Positions 36,198-45,913 are shown, numbered from the stretch's first letter. The stretch: 64,000 nucleotides of DNA from Salinisphaera sp002433465 (GCF_040361435.1 NZ_APNL01000015.1:41875-105874); one strand, 5' to 3'. Notes: generated from the sequence alone by a model not told the origin. A program made the numbers and translations.

Positions 36198-37412
36198 CTA
36201 TTTGACCAGCTGGTTGAGGTTGAATACCGGCTGCAGGATCGCGAGCACGATAATCAGCACCAGGCCGCCCATGAGCAGGATCACCGCCGGGCCCAGTATG
36301 CCCATGACACCTTGCCGTAATGTTTCCACCTCGCGTTCCTGATGTTCGGCCGCGCGGCCGAGCATCATATCCAGCTCGCCGGAGATTTCGCCGTTGGCGA
36401 TCATATGCAGGGTGATCGGCGGGAACAGCCGCTCGCGCCCGAGCGCGCGATGGATGGCATCGCCTTCACGCACCCGGGTGGAGGCGCGCTTGATGGCATC
36501 GCGCATGGGCAGGTTGGTTACCACATCGGCACCGATGGTCATGGCATCCAGCGCCGGCACGCCGCTGCGGGTGAGAATCGAAAGCGTGCGGGTGAAGCGG
36601 GCGGTGTTCACGCCGCGCACGAAGCGCCCGATCAGCGGTAGCTTGAGGATACGGGCCTGTACCGCGCGCTTGAACGCGGGCTGGCGCATGCCATAGATAA
36701 AGGCGGTGACGGCTGCCGCGATCAGCAGGGCGAGCAGCCAGCCCCAGACACGCAGAAAATCGCTCACCGATATCAGGCCGGTGGTCAGCGCCGGCAGGTC
36801 GGCGCCGACGCTGTCGAACACCTGCACCAGATCGGGGACGACGGTGGTCAGCAGCGCGATCACGATAGCGATCGCCACAATCGACAGAAACGCCGGATAG
36901 ATCAGTGCAGCCATGACTTTCTGGCGCATCGACTGCTGGTCTTCGACATAGTCGGCCAGGCCGTTGAGCACTTCGTCGATCCGCCCGGACTGTTCGCCTG
37001 CGGCGGTGGTCGCGCGATAGAGCTCGTCGAAGCTGTTGGGAAACTCGCCCAGCGCGTCCGCCAGCGTATGGCCTTCCACGACCTGCGAACGCACGCCGAC
37101 GATGATCTTGCGGACCTTGTCGCTGTCCGTCTGTTCGGCCACCGCCTTGAGGGCTTCTTCCATGGGCAGGCCGGCATGGGTGAGGGTCGCCAGCTGGCGG
37201 GTAAACAGCGACAGCTCGGTCACGCTGATGCCACGCCGGAACGAAATGCTGCGCGAGCCGCCGCTCTTGCGGTCGGATACTTCGCTGACTTCGAGCGGGG
37301 TCAGCCCCTGTTCGCGCAGCTGGGCCCGAATGGCGCGAGCGGCGTCGCCTTCGAGAATGCCTTTCTTTTCGCGCCCGCGGGCGTCGAGTGCGGTGTATTC
37401 GTAGGCGCCCAT
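36198..37412 (-). CDS. gspF: Type II secretion platform protein F
   Basis: A 404-residue inner-membrane platform protein with two cytoplasmic T2SSF repeats and three main membrane segments. It opens with AYEYTALDARGREKKG; the repeat signatures RQLATLTHAGLPMEEAL and RTLSILTRSGVPALDAM are evident. Interacts with GspE and GspL. Its ATG shares one base with the gspE stop (TGATG). Confidence 0.95.
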   Translation of the reverse strand: MGAYEYTALDARGREKKGILEGDAARAIRAQLREQGLTPLEVSEVSDRKSGGSRSISFRRGISVTELSLFTRQLATLTHAGLPMEEALKAVAEQTDSDKVRKIIVGVRSQVVEGHTLADALGEFPNSFDELYRATTAAGEQSGRIDEVLNGLADYVEDQQSMRQKVMAALIYPAFLSIVAIAIVIALLTTVVPDLVQVFDSVGADLPALTTGLISVSDFLRVWGWLLALLIAAAVTAFIYGMRQPAFKRAVQARILKLPLIGRFVRGVNTARFTRTLSILTRSGVPALDAMTIGADVVTNLPMRDAIKRASTRVREGDAIHRALGRERLFPPITLHMIANGEISGELDMMLGRAAEHQEREVETLRQGVMGILGPAVILLMGGLVLIIVLAILQPVFNLNQLVK

Positions 37413-38962
37413 CAGCCTTCACGCGTGACGCGCAGCACTTCCTCGAGGGTGGTGTTGCCGGCCAGTACGTTGGCCACGCCGTCCGCGCGAATGCTGGGCG
37501 TGCTCTGGCGGGCGTGTTTTTCCAGCTTCTGTTCCGAGGCCTGTTCGTGGATGAGGTTGCGCATTTCGTCGTCAACGACCACCAGCTCGTAGACGCCGGT
37601 ACGTCCACGAAAACCCGACTGGTTGCAGGCATCGCAGCCGGCAGGCTTGTACAGCGTCGGCGGCGTGTTCGGATCTACCCCCAGCAGTTCGCATTCGCGC
37701 CGGTTGGCCTCGTAGGGCGCTCGACAGCTCTTGCAGAGCGTGCGCACCAGGCGCTGCGCCATGATGCCGATCAGGCTCGACGACAGCAGGAACGGCTCCA
37801 CGCCCATGTCGCGCAGGCGGGCAATCGCGCCCACCGCGGTATTGGTATGCAGCGTGGAGAGCACCAGATGGCCGGTCAGCGAGGCCTGGACCGCAATCTC
37901 GGCGGTTTCCAGATCGCGGATTTCGCCGATCATCACCACGTCCGGATCCTGGCGCAGAATTGCCCGCAGCCCGCGCGCGAAGCTCATGTCGACCTTGGAA
38001 TTGACCTGGGTCTGGCCGATGCCGTCGAGGTAATACTCGATCGGGTCTTCCACGGTCATGATGTTGCGGGTGCGATCGTTGATACGGGTGAGCCCGGCAT
38101 AGAGCGTGGTGGTCTTGCCCGAGCCGGTCGGGCCGGTGACCAGCATGATGCCGTGCGGCTTGTGAATGAGTTCGTCGATCGCGCTGAGCGTATCCGCCGG
38201 CATGCCCAGCTGGGGCAAATCCAGCCGGCCGGCCTGCTTGTCGAGCAGACGCATCACCACGCGTTCGCCGTTGCCCGAGGGGATGGTGGATACACGCACG
38301 TCCACGGGGCGACCAGCGATACGTACCGAAATACGCCCGTCCTGGGGCACGCGTTTTTCGGCGATGTCGAGCTTGGCCATCACCTTAACGCGCGAAATCA
38401 GCCGCGGGGCGAGCTGGCGCGGCGGGTTGAGCACCTCGCGCAGGACGCCGTCCACGCGAAAGCGCACGGTCAGTCGCGCTTCGAACGGCTCGATATGAAT
38501 ATCCGACGCGTTTTCCTTGATCGCTTCGGTGAGCAGGGCGTTGATCAGACGGATGATCGGTGCGTCGTCCGAGGATTCCAGCAGGTCGGCCGGCTCGGAC
38601 AGGGCACGCGCGGCATCGGTCAGGTCCATGTCCTCGTCCATGCCCTCGACGATCTGCATGGACTCGTTGGCCTTGCCTTCGTAGTCGTGCTGGAGCAGGG
38701 CATCGAACGAGCCGGCATCGACGCGTTCGATGGCCAGCGGACGTCGGCAATAGCGCCGGACTTCCGACAGCGCGGTCTGGTTTACGGGGCTGCGTACGGT
38801 CACCTGCACCGCGCCGTCGCGTTCGCCGGCGAGCATAATGCCGTGGCGCTTGGCAAACGCGAACGGCAGCCGGTCGATGCTGCCGGCGCCCGAGGCAGGC
38901 GCGGCATCACGATCGTGTTCGACGATCGGTTCAAGGCTGAGCGTTTCGAGGCTGTCGCTCAT
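37412..38962 (-). CDS. gspE: Type II secretion ATPase E
   Basis: A 516-residue cytoplasmic AAA-type secretion ATPase. N1/N2 domains occupy the first 230 residues, Walker A GPTGSGKT is at 277-284, the Asp box and Walker B (DPDVVMIGEIRDLETAE) follow, the His box is in LSTLHTN, and the four-cysteine zinc motif is CKSC...CDAC near the C-terminus. It powers pseudopilus assembly. The gene begins the gspE-N run, 287 nt after gspD. Confidence 0.95.
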   Translation of the reverse strand: MSDSLETLSLEPIVEHDRDAAPASGAGSIDRLPFAFAKRHGIMLAGERDGAVQVTVRSPVNQTALSEVRRYCRRPLAIERVDAGSFDALLQHDYEGKANESMQIVEGMDEDMDLTDAARALSEPADLLESSDDAPIIRLINALLTEAIKENASDIHIEPFEARLTVRFRVDGVLREVLNPPRQLAPRLISRVKVMAKLDIAEKRVPQDGRISVRIAGRPVDVRVSTIPSGNGERVVMRLLDKQAGRLDLPQLGMPADTLSAIDELIHKPHGIMLVTGPTGSGKTTTLYAGLTRINDRTRNIMTVEDPIEYYLDGIGQTQVNSKVDMSFARGLRAILRQDPDVVMIGEIRDLETAEIAVQASLTGHLVLSTLHTNTAVGAIARLRDMGVEPFLLSSSLIGIMAQRLVRTLCKSCRAPYEANRRECELLGVDPNTPPTLYKPAGCDACNQSGFRGRTGVYELVVVDDEMRNLIHEQASEQKLEKHARQSTPSIRADGVANVLAGNTTLEEVLRVTREG

Positions 38963-39249
38963 GTTCGCTCCTGCCGGTTGCGGCTAGAACCTGTTAACGC
39001 GAAACAAACCACGGCGCCGCGGCCGATGTTGTGCAAGACAATGCGCGGCGCGCGGGGCGTTGCTTTGCGACTTGGGCGAGCTGGAACGCCGGATGATGCA
39101 CAAATGGTCGGCGTCGCGACGGGTTGGGTCCAGAAATCCACCTTAAGGCCATGCTCGTCGTTCATTTGGGTCACCAAACATCTCTCCTCGCGCCTTGCCT
39201 GGCGAATTTCTGAAAGGCAACGCGACGATTGGCGTGAGTGTTAACAGCC
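38963..39249 (-). promoter_or_regulatory. gspD-gspE intergenic region with two hairpins
   Basis: 287 nt split the gsp cluster. One inverted repeat is TTGCCT (39193-39198)/AGGCAA (39213-39218), extended by CGCG on both sides (39187-39190/39219-39222). A second is TTTGG (39165-39169)/CCAAA (39174-39178). Together they could attenuate transcription from gspCD into gspE or form a terminator without a T-run. No ORF with a family match is present. Confidence 0.45.
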
Positions 39250-41334
39250 CTAGAAATCGTCACCGCGGCGTTTTTCGCCGCCGCTATCGCGCTCGCTGTC
39301 GCGTACGCTGCTTTCATTACTGCTGACGCCCGAATCCCGCGAGAACGAGTCGCGATCGTCGTAGTCCTCGATCGGGGGCAGCTGCGGGCGCTGTTCTTCA
39401 CCCATCAGCGGAATGCTGGTTTCGGCCTGCTGTTCCTGCAGCGAGCGAATATAGTTGTATTTCTTGCGGGTGAAGTAGTCGGCTTCGCCACCGCCGCGCA
39501 GAATGGTTGGACGGATGAAGTTGAGCAGGTTGCGCTTGTTCTTCTGCACGGTGCGATTGGTGAACAGCGCACCAAGGATCGGGATATCGCCCAACACCGG
39601 CACTTTCTGTTCCGTCTCGACGACCTGATCGTCGATCAGGCCGCCCAGCACCAGAATCTGGCCGTTCTCCACTTCTACGGACGTGGTAAGCGTGCGGTTA
39701 TTGGTAATCAGGTCCACCGCCCCGGTCTGGCTCGAGCCCTGGGCGATGCTCGAGACTTCCTGGTCGATGGTCAGCTGGATGGTATCGCCCGCGCTGATCT
39801 GCGGGGTGAAGCCCAGCGTCAGGCCCACGTCCTTGCGTTCGATGGTCTGGAACGGGTTGGTCAGGCCGTTGGTCGCGCCGCCGCCGGTGGTGCCGCTGGT
39901 GTAGTTGCCGGTCACGAACGGCACTTCCTGGCCGACCTTGATTTCGGCTTCCTCGTTATCGCGGGTGATCAACGACGGCGTGGAGAGCACATTGGTGTTG
40001 GTATTGCCGGACAGGGCGTTCACGAGCACCGCAAAACTGGTACCGCTGTCGTTGATGGTGCCTAAGCCTAGATTGATGCCCTGCTGGACGAGATCGAGCG
40101 GCGTGCCATCAAGCGCGAGCGAAGGAATGGCTCTAAGCGTCGTCTGATCCAGAATACTGGCCGCTGCCGGCCCACCGTCTTCAAACGCGGCCACGTTCAC
40201 GCCCAGCTGGCGCGAACGCGACAGCGTGACTTCCGCGATGATGGCTTCGACCAGCACCTGGCCGCGGCGGATATCCAGCTGACTAATGACCTGCTTGATC
40301 TCGCGCATCATATCCGCCGGCGCGGTCACAACCAGGGCATTGGACGCCGGCTCGGCGATTACGGTGACGCCGTTGGCGCTCGCGCCGCCGGCCGAGCGCG
40401 TGGCCGCGCTGCTACCGCTGGCCGAGGTCGGGTTGCTGGCACTGCTTGCCGTCGCGCCGTTGCCGCTGGCGAAGTTCTGCAGGACGGGGGCCAGGGATTC
40501 GGCGTCGGCGTAGTCGAGATAGACGACCTGGGTGCCGCCGGTCTGTTCGGTGGCCGTGTCCAGATCGGCGATGATGGCACGCAGGCGCAGACGTTCCTTG
40601 CGCCCGCCGCTGATGATCACGCTGTTGGTGCGTTCGTCGGGAATCACGCTGAAATTCACCGCGGCCGCGTTGCCGCTGGAGCCGGCTTTGAGCTGGTCGA
40701 TCACCCGAGCCACTTCCGGCGCGCTGGCATACTGCAGACGGATGGTTTCCACGTCCTGCAGGCCGTTGCGATCGATCTTGTTGACGATTTCGGCGATGCG
40801 CTGCGCGTTGGCTTCGCGGTCGGAAATGATCAGCGTATTGGAGGCCGAGTATGCCGCCAGGTGGCCGTATTGGGGTACCAGCGGGCGCAGGATCGGAACC
40901 AGCTGATCGGCGGGCACGTTCGACACCGAGATCACGCGCGTGACGATATCTTCGCGGGTCGAGCCGCCGCTGCGCCCGAAGCCACCGTCCTGCTTGGCGT
41001 TGATCTGCGGAATGATCTTGGTGATCTCGCCGGACGGCACCGCCGCAAAGCCATGGACTTCCAACACCGACAGAAAGGTCTCGTAGAGTTCGTCCGGCGT
41101 CATCGGCTCGGTCGACAAGACCGTGACATCGCCCTTGACCCGCGGATCCACCACGAAATTGCGGCCGGTGACCTCGCTGACGGTAGCGATCAGCGTTGTG
41201 ATATCGGCGTTCTTGAGGTTGAGCGTGAACGCATCGCCCGAGCCAGTCGTGGCCGACTGGGCCGCCGCACCCTGACTTACGGCAAGAAGCAGAAATGCCA
41301 ACAGGCAGAACCGGCGCAGAACAATAGCTGTCAT
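39250..41334 (-). CDS. gspD: Type II secretion outer-membrane secretin D
   Basis: A 694-residue secretin. Signal peptide residues 1-25 (SQGAAAQS), N0 domain (FTLNLKNADITTLIATVSEVTG), three N-domains including a Ser/Gly/Ala-rich linker near 290-320, the secretin core (VPFVTGNYTSGT, QISAGDTIQLTIDQEVS), and the conserved VPVLGDIPILGALFTNR signature near 575-592. The C-terminal tail is Ser/Arg/Asp-rich, the S-domain region that may bind a pilotin. No pilotin gene is seen nearby. Confidence 0.95.
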   Translation of the reverse strand: MTAIVLRRFCLLAFLLLAVSQGAAAQSATTGSGDAFTLNLKNADITTLIATVSEVTGRNFVVDPRVKGDVTVLSTEPMTPDELYETFLSVLEVHGFAAVPSGEITKIIPQINAKQDGGFGRSGGSTREDIVTRVISVSNVPADQLVPILRPLVPQYGHLAAYSASNTLIISDREANAQRIAEIVNKIDRNGLQDVETIRLQYASAPEVARVIDQLKAGSSGNAAAVNFSVIPDERTNSVIISGGRKERLRLRAIIADLDTATEQTGGTQVVYLDYADAESLAPVLQNFASGNGATASSASNPTSASGSSAATRSAGGASANGVTVIAEPASNALVVTAPADMMREIKQVISQLDIRRGQVLVEAIIAEVTLSRSRQLGVNVAAFEDGGPAAASILDQTTLRAIPSLALDGTPLDLVQQGINLGLGTINDSGTSFAVLVNALSGNTNTNVLSTPSLITRDNEEAEIKVGQEVPFVTGNYTSGTTGGGATNGLTNPFQTIERKDVGLTLGFTPQISAGDTIQLTIDQEVSSIAQGSSQTGAVDLITNNRTLTTSVEVENGQILVLGGLIDDQVVETEQKVPVLGDIPILGALFTNRTVQKNKRNLLNFIRPTILRGGGEADYFTRKKYNYIRSLQEQQAETSIPLMGEEQRPQLPPIEDYDDRDSFSRDSGVSSNESSVRDSERDSGGEKRRGDDF

Positions 41335-42192
41335 CTAGAAATTCACCGTAACGGTACGTTGCTGGCCATCGCGTTCGAGCGTTACGGACGCGCTGCTCGC
41401 CGACGCGAGGTTGCTCAACAGCTTGAGCGACGCGGCCGGGTTGTCGAGCGGCTGCCCGTTAACGGCGGTGACCAGTTCCCCCGATTTAAGGCCGGCCTTT
41501 TCAAAAAGCCCTCGGTCGGCCCCCGGATAGATCCGGTAGCCGACGAGGTTGCCGTTTTGTCGTTCCGGCTGCAAGCGGATGTAACGCTGCGCGTTGGCCG
41601 GGTTGGCCAGGATCTGCTCGCGCACTTCACCGAGGTCGTCGGCCAGCTCGCTGGAGACGGCCTGGGTGCGTTGTACGCCGGTCATGTTACGGGCTTGTTT
41701 CACGCTTTCGAGCGTCAGCGTCTCGTAGCGGCCGCTGCGGTCCAGGATCACGCGATTGGCATAGATCGCATGCAGTTTCACGCCGTTGCCGATGTCGCCG
41801 CCAACCGCGTAGCTGTCCTGATCGTTGCGCCCGCTCTTTATGAGCGCCCGGGACCGGTCACCGTTGGCTTCGGAAATAATGCCGGTGAGCACCAGGTTCA
41901 GTCGTGTTTCCGGCGCGTCGATAATCTCGCGCTGCTCGGCCGCACGGTCGGTGACCGACTGCTCGCCGAACAGGTGGGCACTGGCGATGGTGTCCACATC
42001 CACGGCGCTGTCCTGTGCCGCGGCATCGGCACGCGTGGTGGTGGCAGGCATGAGCTCGTTTTCATCGGCCGGCCAGGCCAGCCAAAACAGGCGCGCCAGC
42101 GACAACGCGATGAGAATCACGAGCAGGATGTTGACGATTTCCGGCAGCCGGCCAAGCCAGCGCTGGGCGTCGCGTGAGAGTTCAACGGCCAT
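41335..42192 (-). CDS. gspC: Type II secretion protein C with PDZ domain
   Basis: A 285-residue bitopic inner-membrane protein. One membrane segment (residues about 21-39), a homology region (DTIASAHLFGE onward), and a C-terminal PDZ domain (GLFEKAGLKSGELVTAVNGQPL). GspC couples the platform to the secretin GspD and recruits substrates. ATG at 42192 (MAVELSRD) is preferred over an upstream one. One base separates it from gspD. Confidence 0.93.
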   Translation of the reverse strand: MAVELSRDAQRWLGRLPEIVNILLVILIALSLARLFWLAWPADENELMPATTTRADAAAQDSAVDVDTIASAHLFGEQSVTDRAAEQREIIDAPETRLNLVLTGIISEANGDRSRALIKSGRNDQDSYAVGGDIGNGVKLHAIYANRVILDRSGRYETLTLESVKQARNMTGVQRTQAVSSELADDLGEVREQILANPANAQRYIRLQPERQNGNLVGYRIYPGADRGLFEKAGLKSGELVTAVNGQPLDNPAASLKLLSNLASASSASVTLERDGQQRTVTVNF

Positions 42193-42324
42193 GCGGGCAA
42201 GTCTACCCCAGCAGAAAGCGTCTGCGGTTGCGACGCTAAGAATTTCATGAGTGAACAAGCCAGTTTGCGCGACCGCGGGTGAAGGTTAGACTTGCCGGGT
42301 TGCCGCCTTCCCAGTTTCCTACGC

Positions 42325-44145
42325 ATGTATCTGCGCTATTACGGCTTTGACGACTATCCGTTTTCGGTCACGCCGGATCCGGCGTTCCTGTACCTGAGTG
42401 CCAGCCACCGCGAGGCGCTCGGGCACCTGTTGTATGGCGCGGGCGAGCACAGCGGCTTCGTTGCGCTGATTGGCGAAGTGGGTACGGGCAAGACCACGCT
42501 CATTCGGGCACTGGTCGAAAACGACATGCCCGACCTCGATATCGCCCTGTGCTGGAACCCGCATCTGGAAGTGCGCGAGTTCGTTGCGACCATCTGCGAC
42601 GAGCTGGGCGCACCCTACGACGCGCGCCGGGACACCTCGCTGAAGGATCTGGTCGATCGGCTCAACCAGCACCTGCTGGCCACCCATGCCAACAACCGCC
42701 GTACCGTGCTGGTCATCGACGAGGCCCAGAATCTCAGTCGCGGCGTGCTCGAACAGCTGCGCCTGCTCACGAATCTGGAAACACACAAGCACAAGCTGCT
42801 ACGCATCATCCTGGTGGGCCAGCCCGAGCTTGAACAGCTGCTGGCGCGCCATGACCTGCGCCAGCTCTCCCAGCGCATCACCGCACGCTTCAAGCTCAAG
42901 CCGCTGGGCTACGCCGAGACGCGGGCTTACGTGCAGCATCGCCTGCGCCTGGCGGGCGGTTCCCAGCATATTTTTACCGGTACGGCGCTGGTCGCACTGC
43001 GCCAGGCCACCGGCGGGATTCCGCGGCTGATCAACATGGTTTGTGAGCGCGCGCTCATGGGCGGCTACGCGCACGCGCGTGCGCGCATCCGCGCACCGAT
43101 GGTGCTGCGTGCAGCAGCCGAAACGCTACCGCGCGAGCGCGGTTCGCGCTGGCTACGCGTTGCCGTGCCGGCGCTGAGCCTGTCTGCGCTAGCGCTCGCC
43201 GGGGCGCTGGCCTGGTATCCGGGCATGGAGCTCGGCCGGGCGGCCGACTGGGTTCAGTCATCGCATCTGTCCCGGTCCGATTCGGCCCCGCAACAAGCGA
43301 ACGCCGCAGCATCCAACGAGGCCGATCGTGAGGCCGAGCAGCGCGGTCACGGCGGCGACAGCTATCGGCCGGACGCCGAGACGCCGGCCCAGGCTGACGG
43401 CGAGGCCTCGCCATTGGTGGCGGCCGCAGAGCCGACCGATGCGCCCGCTGCTGCCGAGGACAGCCAGCCGAAGCCCGCGGACGAGGCCACCCAGCTCAGT
43501 AGCGATAGCGGCGGCGGTATGAGTGCCCGGGATGCGGCCGCGCTGGAAGGCGTGCCTACCGGCGATGCCACGATCACCCAGCTGCTAAGACTTTGGGGCG
43601 TATTCGGCGCCCAGGTGCGAAGCGGCTGTGCGAACCTGCGTATCGGCGATCTGCGCTGTCTGGCCGATAGCGGCGACTTCGCTATTATCAAGCGTTACAA
43701 CCGGCCCGCACTGCTGACGATTCGGCGGGACGGGCGTACCCACAAGGTTCTGCTGAGCTCGCTCGAAGAGGGCGACGCGACGCTGGTTGGCGGTGACGGC
43801 ACGCGGCGTATTTCCCAGGCCGCGCTGACGCAGCTATGGACCGGCGAATTCGAAGTGGTCTGGCGCGCCGACTCCGGGGTAGGCATGATTCAGCCCGGCG
43901 CGGTCGGCTCTGCGGTGGTCTGGCTGCGCAAGCGCCTGGATCGAATCGACGGCCAGAATCCGGAAACCCGGCTGGGGCCGGCTTCGCCGGTTTACGACGA
44001 TGCGCTCGAACGTCGCCTGCGTGCCTTCCAGACCGCGAACGGCCTCAAGGTCGACGGCATCGCCGGCCCGCGGACGCAGATGATGCTGAACGGCGCGGTG
44101 CCGTCCCCGGGTTCGCCGGCGTTGACCCCGGTGGAACAGGAGTAG
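42325..44145 (+). CDS. gspA: ExeA/GspA-like AAA ATPase with peptidoglycan-binding domain
   Basis: A 606-residue inner-membrane ATPase that helps insert the secretin through peptidoglycan. The AAA domain has Walker A GEVGTGKT (residues 50-57) and Walker B VLVIDEAQ; one membrane segment lies near 275-300; a Glu/Ala/Asp-rich linker follows; the C-terminal PG_binding_1-like domain includes LRAFQTANGLKVDGIAGP near 570-587. ATG at 42325 gives MYLRYYGF, the family opening. Divergent from gspC and followed three bases later by gspB. Confidence 0.92.
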   Translation: MYLRYYGFDDYPFSVTPDPAFLYLSASHREALGHLLYGAGEHSGFVALIGEVGTGKTTLIRALVENDMPDLDIALCWNPHLEVREFVATICDELGAPYDARRDTSLKDLVDRLNQHLLATHANNRRTVLVIDEAQNLSRGVLEQLRLLTNLETHKHKLLRIILVGQPELEQLLARHDLRQLSQRITARFKLKPLGYAETRAYVQHRLRLAGGSQHIFTGTALVALRQATGGIPRLINMVCERALMGGYAHARARIRAPMVLRAAAETLPRERGSRWLRVAVPALSLSALALAGALAWYPGMELGRAADWVQSSHLSRSDSAPQQANAAASNEADREAEQRGHGGDSYRPDAETPAQADGEASPLVAAAEPTDAPAAAEDSQPKPADEATQLSSDSGGGMSARDAAALEGVPTGDATITQLLRLWGVFGAQVRSGCANLRIGDLRCLADSGDFAIIKRYNRPALLTIRRDGRTHKVLLSSLEEGDATLVGGDGTRRISQAALTQLWTGEFEVVWRADSGVGMIQPGAVGSAVVWLRKRLDRIDGQNPETRLGPASPVYDDALERRLRAFQTANGLKVDGIAGPRTQMMLNGAVPSPGSPALTPVEQE

Positions 44146-44148
44146 GCC

Positions 44149-44973
44149 GTGTCGTATCTTGTCGATGCGCTGAAGAAAGCCGAGCGCGAACGCCACGAAA
44201 ACCAGCGCGCCGACCTGCGCTCACTCGCCGGGGGCGGTCCTGCGTCCGGCCACGGTGGTAGCGCGTTGCGCTGGCTGGTGGGGCTGCTCATCGCCTGCAA
44301 CGCCGCGCTGCTGATCTATCTGTTCCTGCCGAGCGCGCTCTCCAGTGCGGTGACCGGAAGCGCGGCGCGCGTAGAAAATACGGGGGCTTCAGCGCCGGCG
44401 GTGGCAGTGGACAAGAACGAACCCGTGGCCAACGCCGACCGTGCTCGGCCACAGGCGAGCGTATCCACGAGCGCGCCGGACTCGACGTCCGACCCGACGC
44501 CGACGCCAACGCGGTCGCCGGATCCGGCCCCGGCGCCGGCGGTGACCACGCAGAGTGCGCCGAACACGCCCGTGCAGGACACGCCTTCGAGCCCGACGCT
44601 GCCGCCGGCCGACCCGCGGCCCGCCGACGACCGTTTCGATGGTTCCGCCCAGGCGTTAGCCGGCGAGAACGGTTCAGCGCGGCGCGGCCAGGTCACGTAT
44701 TCGGCCACGCCGCTGGACGACGCATCGGATTACGTAGAGGATGAATCACGCGCCGCGCCGGTAAGCGACACGGCGCCGCCCGGGGCGCCCGATGTGGCGA
44801 TCAACGGCCATTTGTACAGTTCCGTACCGGGCCGCAGCTTTATACTGGTGGGCGGCCAGCGCTACCACGAAGGCGAGCGCCTGGTGGCAGGCCCCGCGGT
44901 GGAGAGCATCGATGCCGGCGGTGCCACGCTCAACTACCGCGGCCAGCGCTACCACGTACGGGGACCCGGCTGA
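44149..44973 (+). CDS. gspB: Type II secretion protein B
   Basis: A 274-residue GspB-like bitopic protein starting with GTG (SYLVDALKKAERERH, the family opening). One membrane segment near residues 43-62, a long Pro/Asp/Thr-rich linker, and the C-terminal GspB domain (INGHLYSSVPGRSFILVGG). Works with GspA on secretin assembly. The downstream gene overlaps its stop by one base. Confidence 0.88.
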   Translation: MSYLVDALKKAERERHENQRADLRSLAGGGPASGHGGSALRWLVGLLIACNAALLIYLFLPSALSSAVTGSAARVENTGASAPAVAVDKNEPVANADRARPQASVSTSAPDSTSDPTPTPTRSPDPAPAPAVTTQSAPNTPVQDTPSSPTLPPADPRPADDRFDGSAQALAGENGSARRGQVTYSATPLDDASDYVEDESRAAPVSDTAPPGAPDVAINGHLYSSVPGRSFILVGGQRYHEGERLVAGPAVESIDAGGATLNYRGQRYHVRGPG

Positions 44974-45584
44974 TGAACACGACCCACTCGATTCGCAAAG
45001 TCGGTCTGGCAGCGATACTGCTTGTGGTTGCTGCCGTGTCGGCCACGCCTGCACGCGCTGACAGCCTGCGCTGTGGTGGTTCGCTGGTACAGAAGGGCGA
45101 TCCGGCCGCGGCCGTGCGTTCGAACTGCGGCGAGCCTGACTTCGTCGACCCCTGGATCGGGGGTGTGGATATCGCCTACGGCGCGGTACCGAACATGGAA
45201 GCCTGGACCTACAACCGTGGGCCGGGGCGCTTGCTGCAGGTGCTGGTATTTCGCGATGGACGGCTGGATCGCATCCGCGAGGACGGGTACGGGTTTCGTG
45301 TGCCGGCGGGGTCGGGGGAATGCCAGCCGGCCGGCATTACCCGCGGCATGAGCAAATATCGGCTGTTGGTTGCCTGTGGCCAGCCGGCTCAGAAAAGCGG
45401 CGGCTATGTGCTGAGCACGCGCGGTTCGCAGGGCGTGCTCGACTACCGCCGTCGCGGCGTGGTGCCTGTCTATCGCGAGCAGTGGATATACAACTTCGGC
45501 AGCAGCCGACTGTTGCGCGAGGTCACGCTCGAAAACGCCGTGGTAGTCGAAACCGATACGCTCGATCGCGGCTACGATGACTAG
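44973..45584 (+). CDS. Secreted DUF2845 protein
   Basis: A 203-residue exported protein: signal peptide to ATPARAD (about residue 30), then two repeats of a cysteine-containing DUF2845 unit, recognisable as LRCGGSLVQKGDPAAAVRSNCGEP and ITRGMSKYRLLVACGQP (the first shortened here to CGGSLVQKGD). The third unit carries WIYNFGSSRLLREV. Its function is unknown; the TGATG overlap with gspB suggests a secretion-related role. Confidence 0.75.
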   Translation: MNTTHSIRKVGLAAILLVVAAVSATPARADSLRCGGSLVQKGDPAAAVRSNCGEPDFVDPWIGGVDIAYGAVPNMEAWTYNRGPGRLLQVLVFRDGRLDRIREDGYGFRVPAGSGECQPAGITRGMSKYRLLVACGQPAQKSGGYVLSTRGSQGVLDYRRRGVVPVYREQWIYNFGSSRLLREVTLENAVVVETDTLDRGYDD

Positions 45585-45633
45585 CCGGTATGCGGCTCGC
45601 GCTACGGCGCGCCGAGCGTGCCCGAAGAGCTAA

Positions 45634-45906
45634 GGAACCCCTGATCTATTCATCTACGGTCGCGCCGGTGTCTTTTGCGCGCGTCTGACAAGCCTCCGCG
45701 AGCGCCGTTTGCTGAATGCACATAAGCGAGCGGCAACGCCGCTCAGGCGCGCGCAAAAGCCCGGCCGCTAAGCGGTTTGGCCCAAGAGGCCGCGCTAAGG
45801 CGTTTGCAGGCTGGATCATAGAGTGGCTATGACGCGGCGCCATGCGCCTTGTATCGTGGCCTTTTGCGACTCAAACGCGACCGTGGATGAATAGATCAGA
45901 GGTTCC
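45634..45906. mobile_element. IS5-type MITE, 273 bp
   Basis: The ends are inverted repeats of 31 bp with two mismatches: left GGAACCCCTGATCTATTCAT... starting 45634, right (complement) GGAACCTCTGATCTATTCAT... ending 45906. The element is flanked by CTAA at 45630-45633 and 45907-45910, the 4-bp target duplication typical of IS5-type elements; the GGAACCTCTGA tip is also IS5-like. It contains no transposase. It therefore needs a related element elsewhere for mobility. Confidence 0.88.
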
Positions 45907-45913
45907 CTAAGCC
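45897..45913 (+). promoter_or_regulatory. Probable ribosome site for the VOC gene supplied by the MITE end
   Basis: The AGAGG at 45898-45902 lies inside the right inverted repeat of the MITE, about 11 nt before the ATG at 45914. The insertion removed or displaced the original leader, so this repeat now supplies the nearest Shine-Dalgarno-like sequence. Spacing is slightly long. Confidence 0.4.

Noticed and set aside
37388..39244. Long open frame antisense to gspE
   Set aside because: Same shadow effect; no family match and no ribosome site.
45646..45843. Small open frame inside the MITE
   Set aside because: It has no transposase features and is fully explained by the non-coding mobile element.
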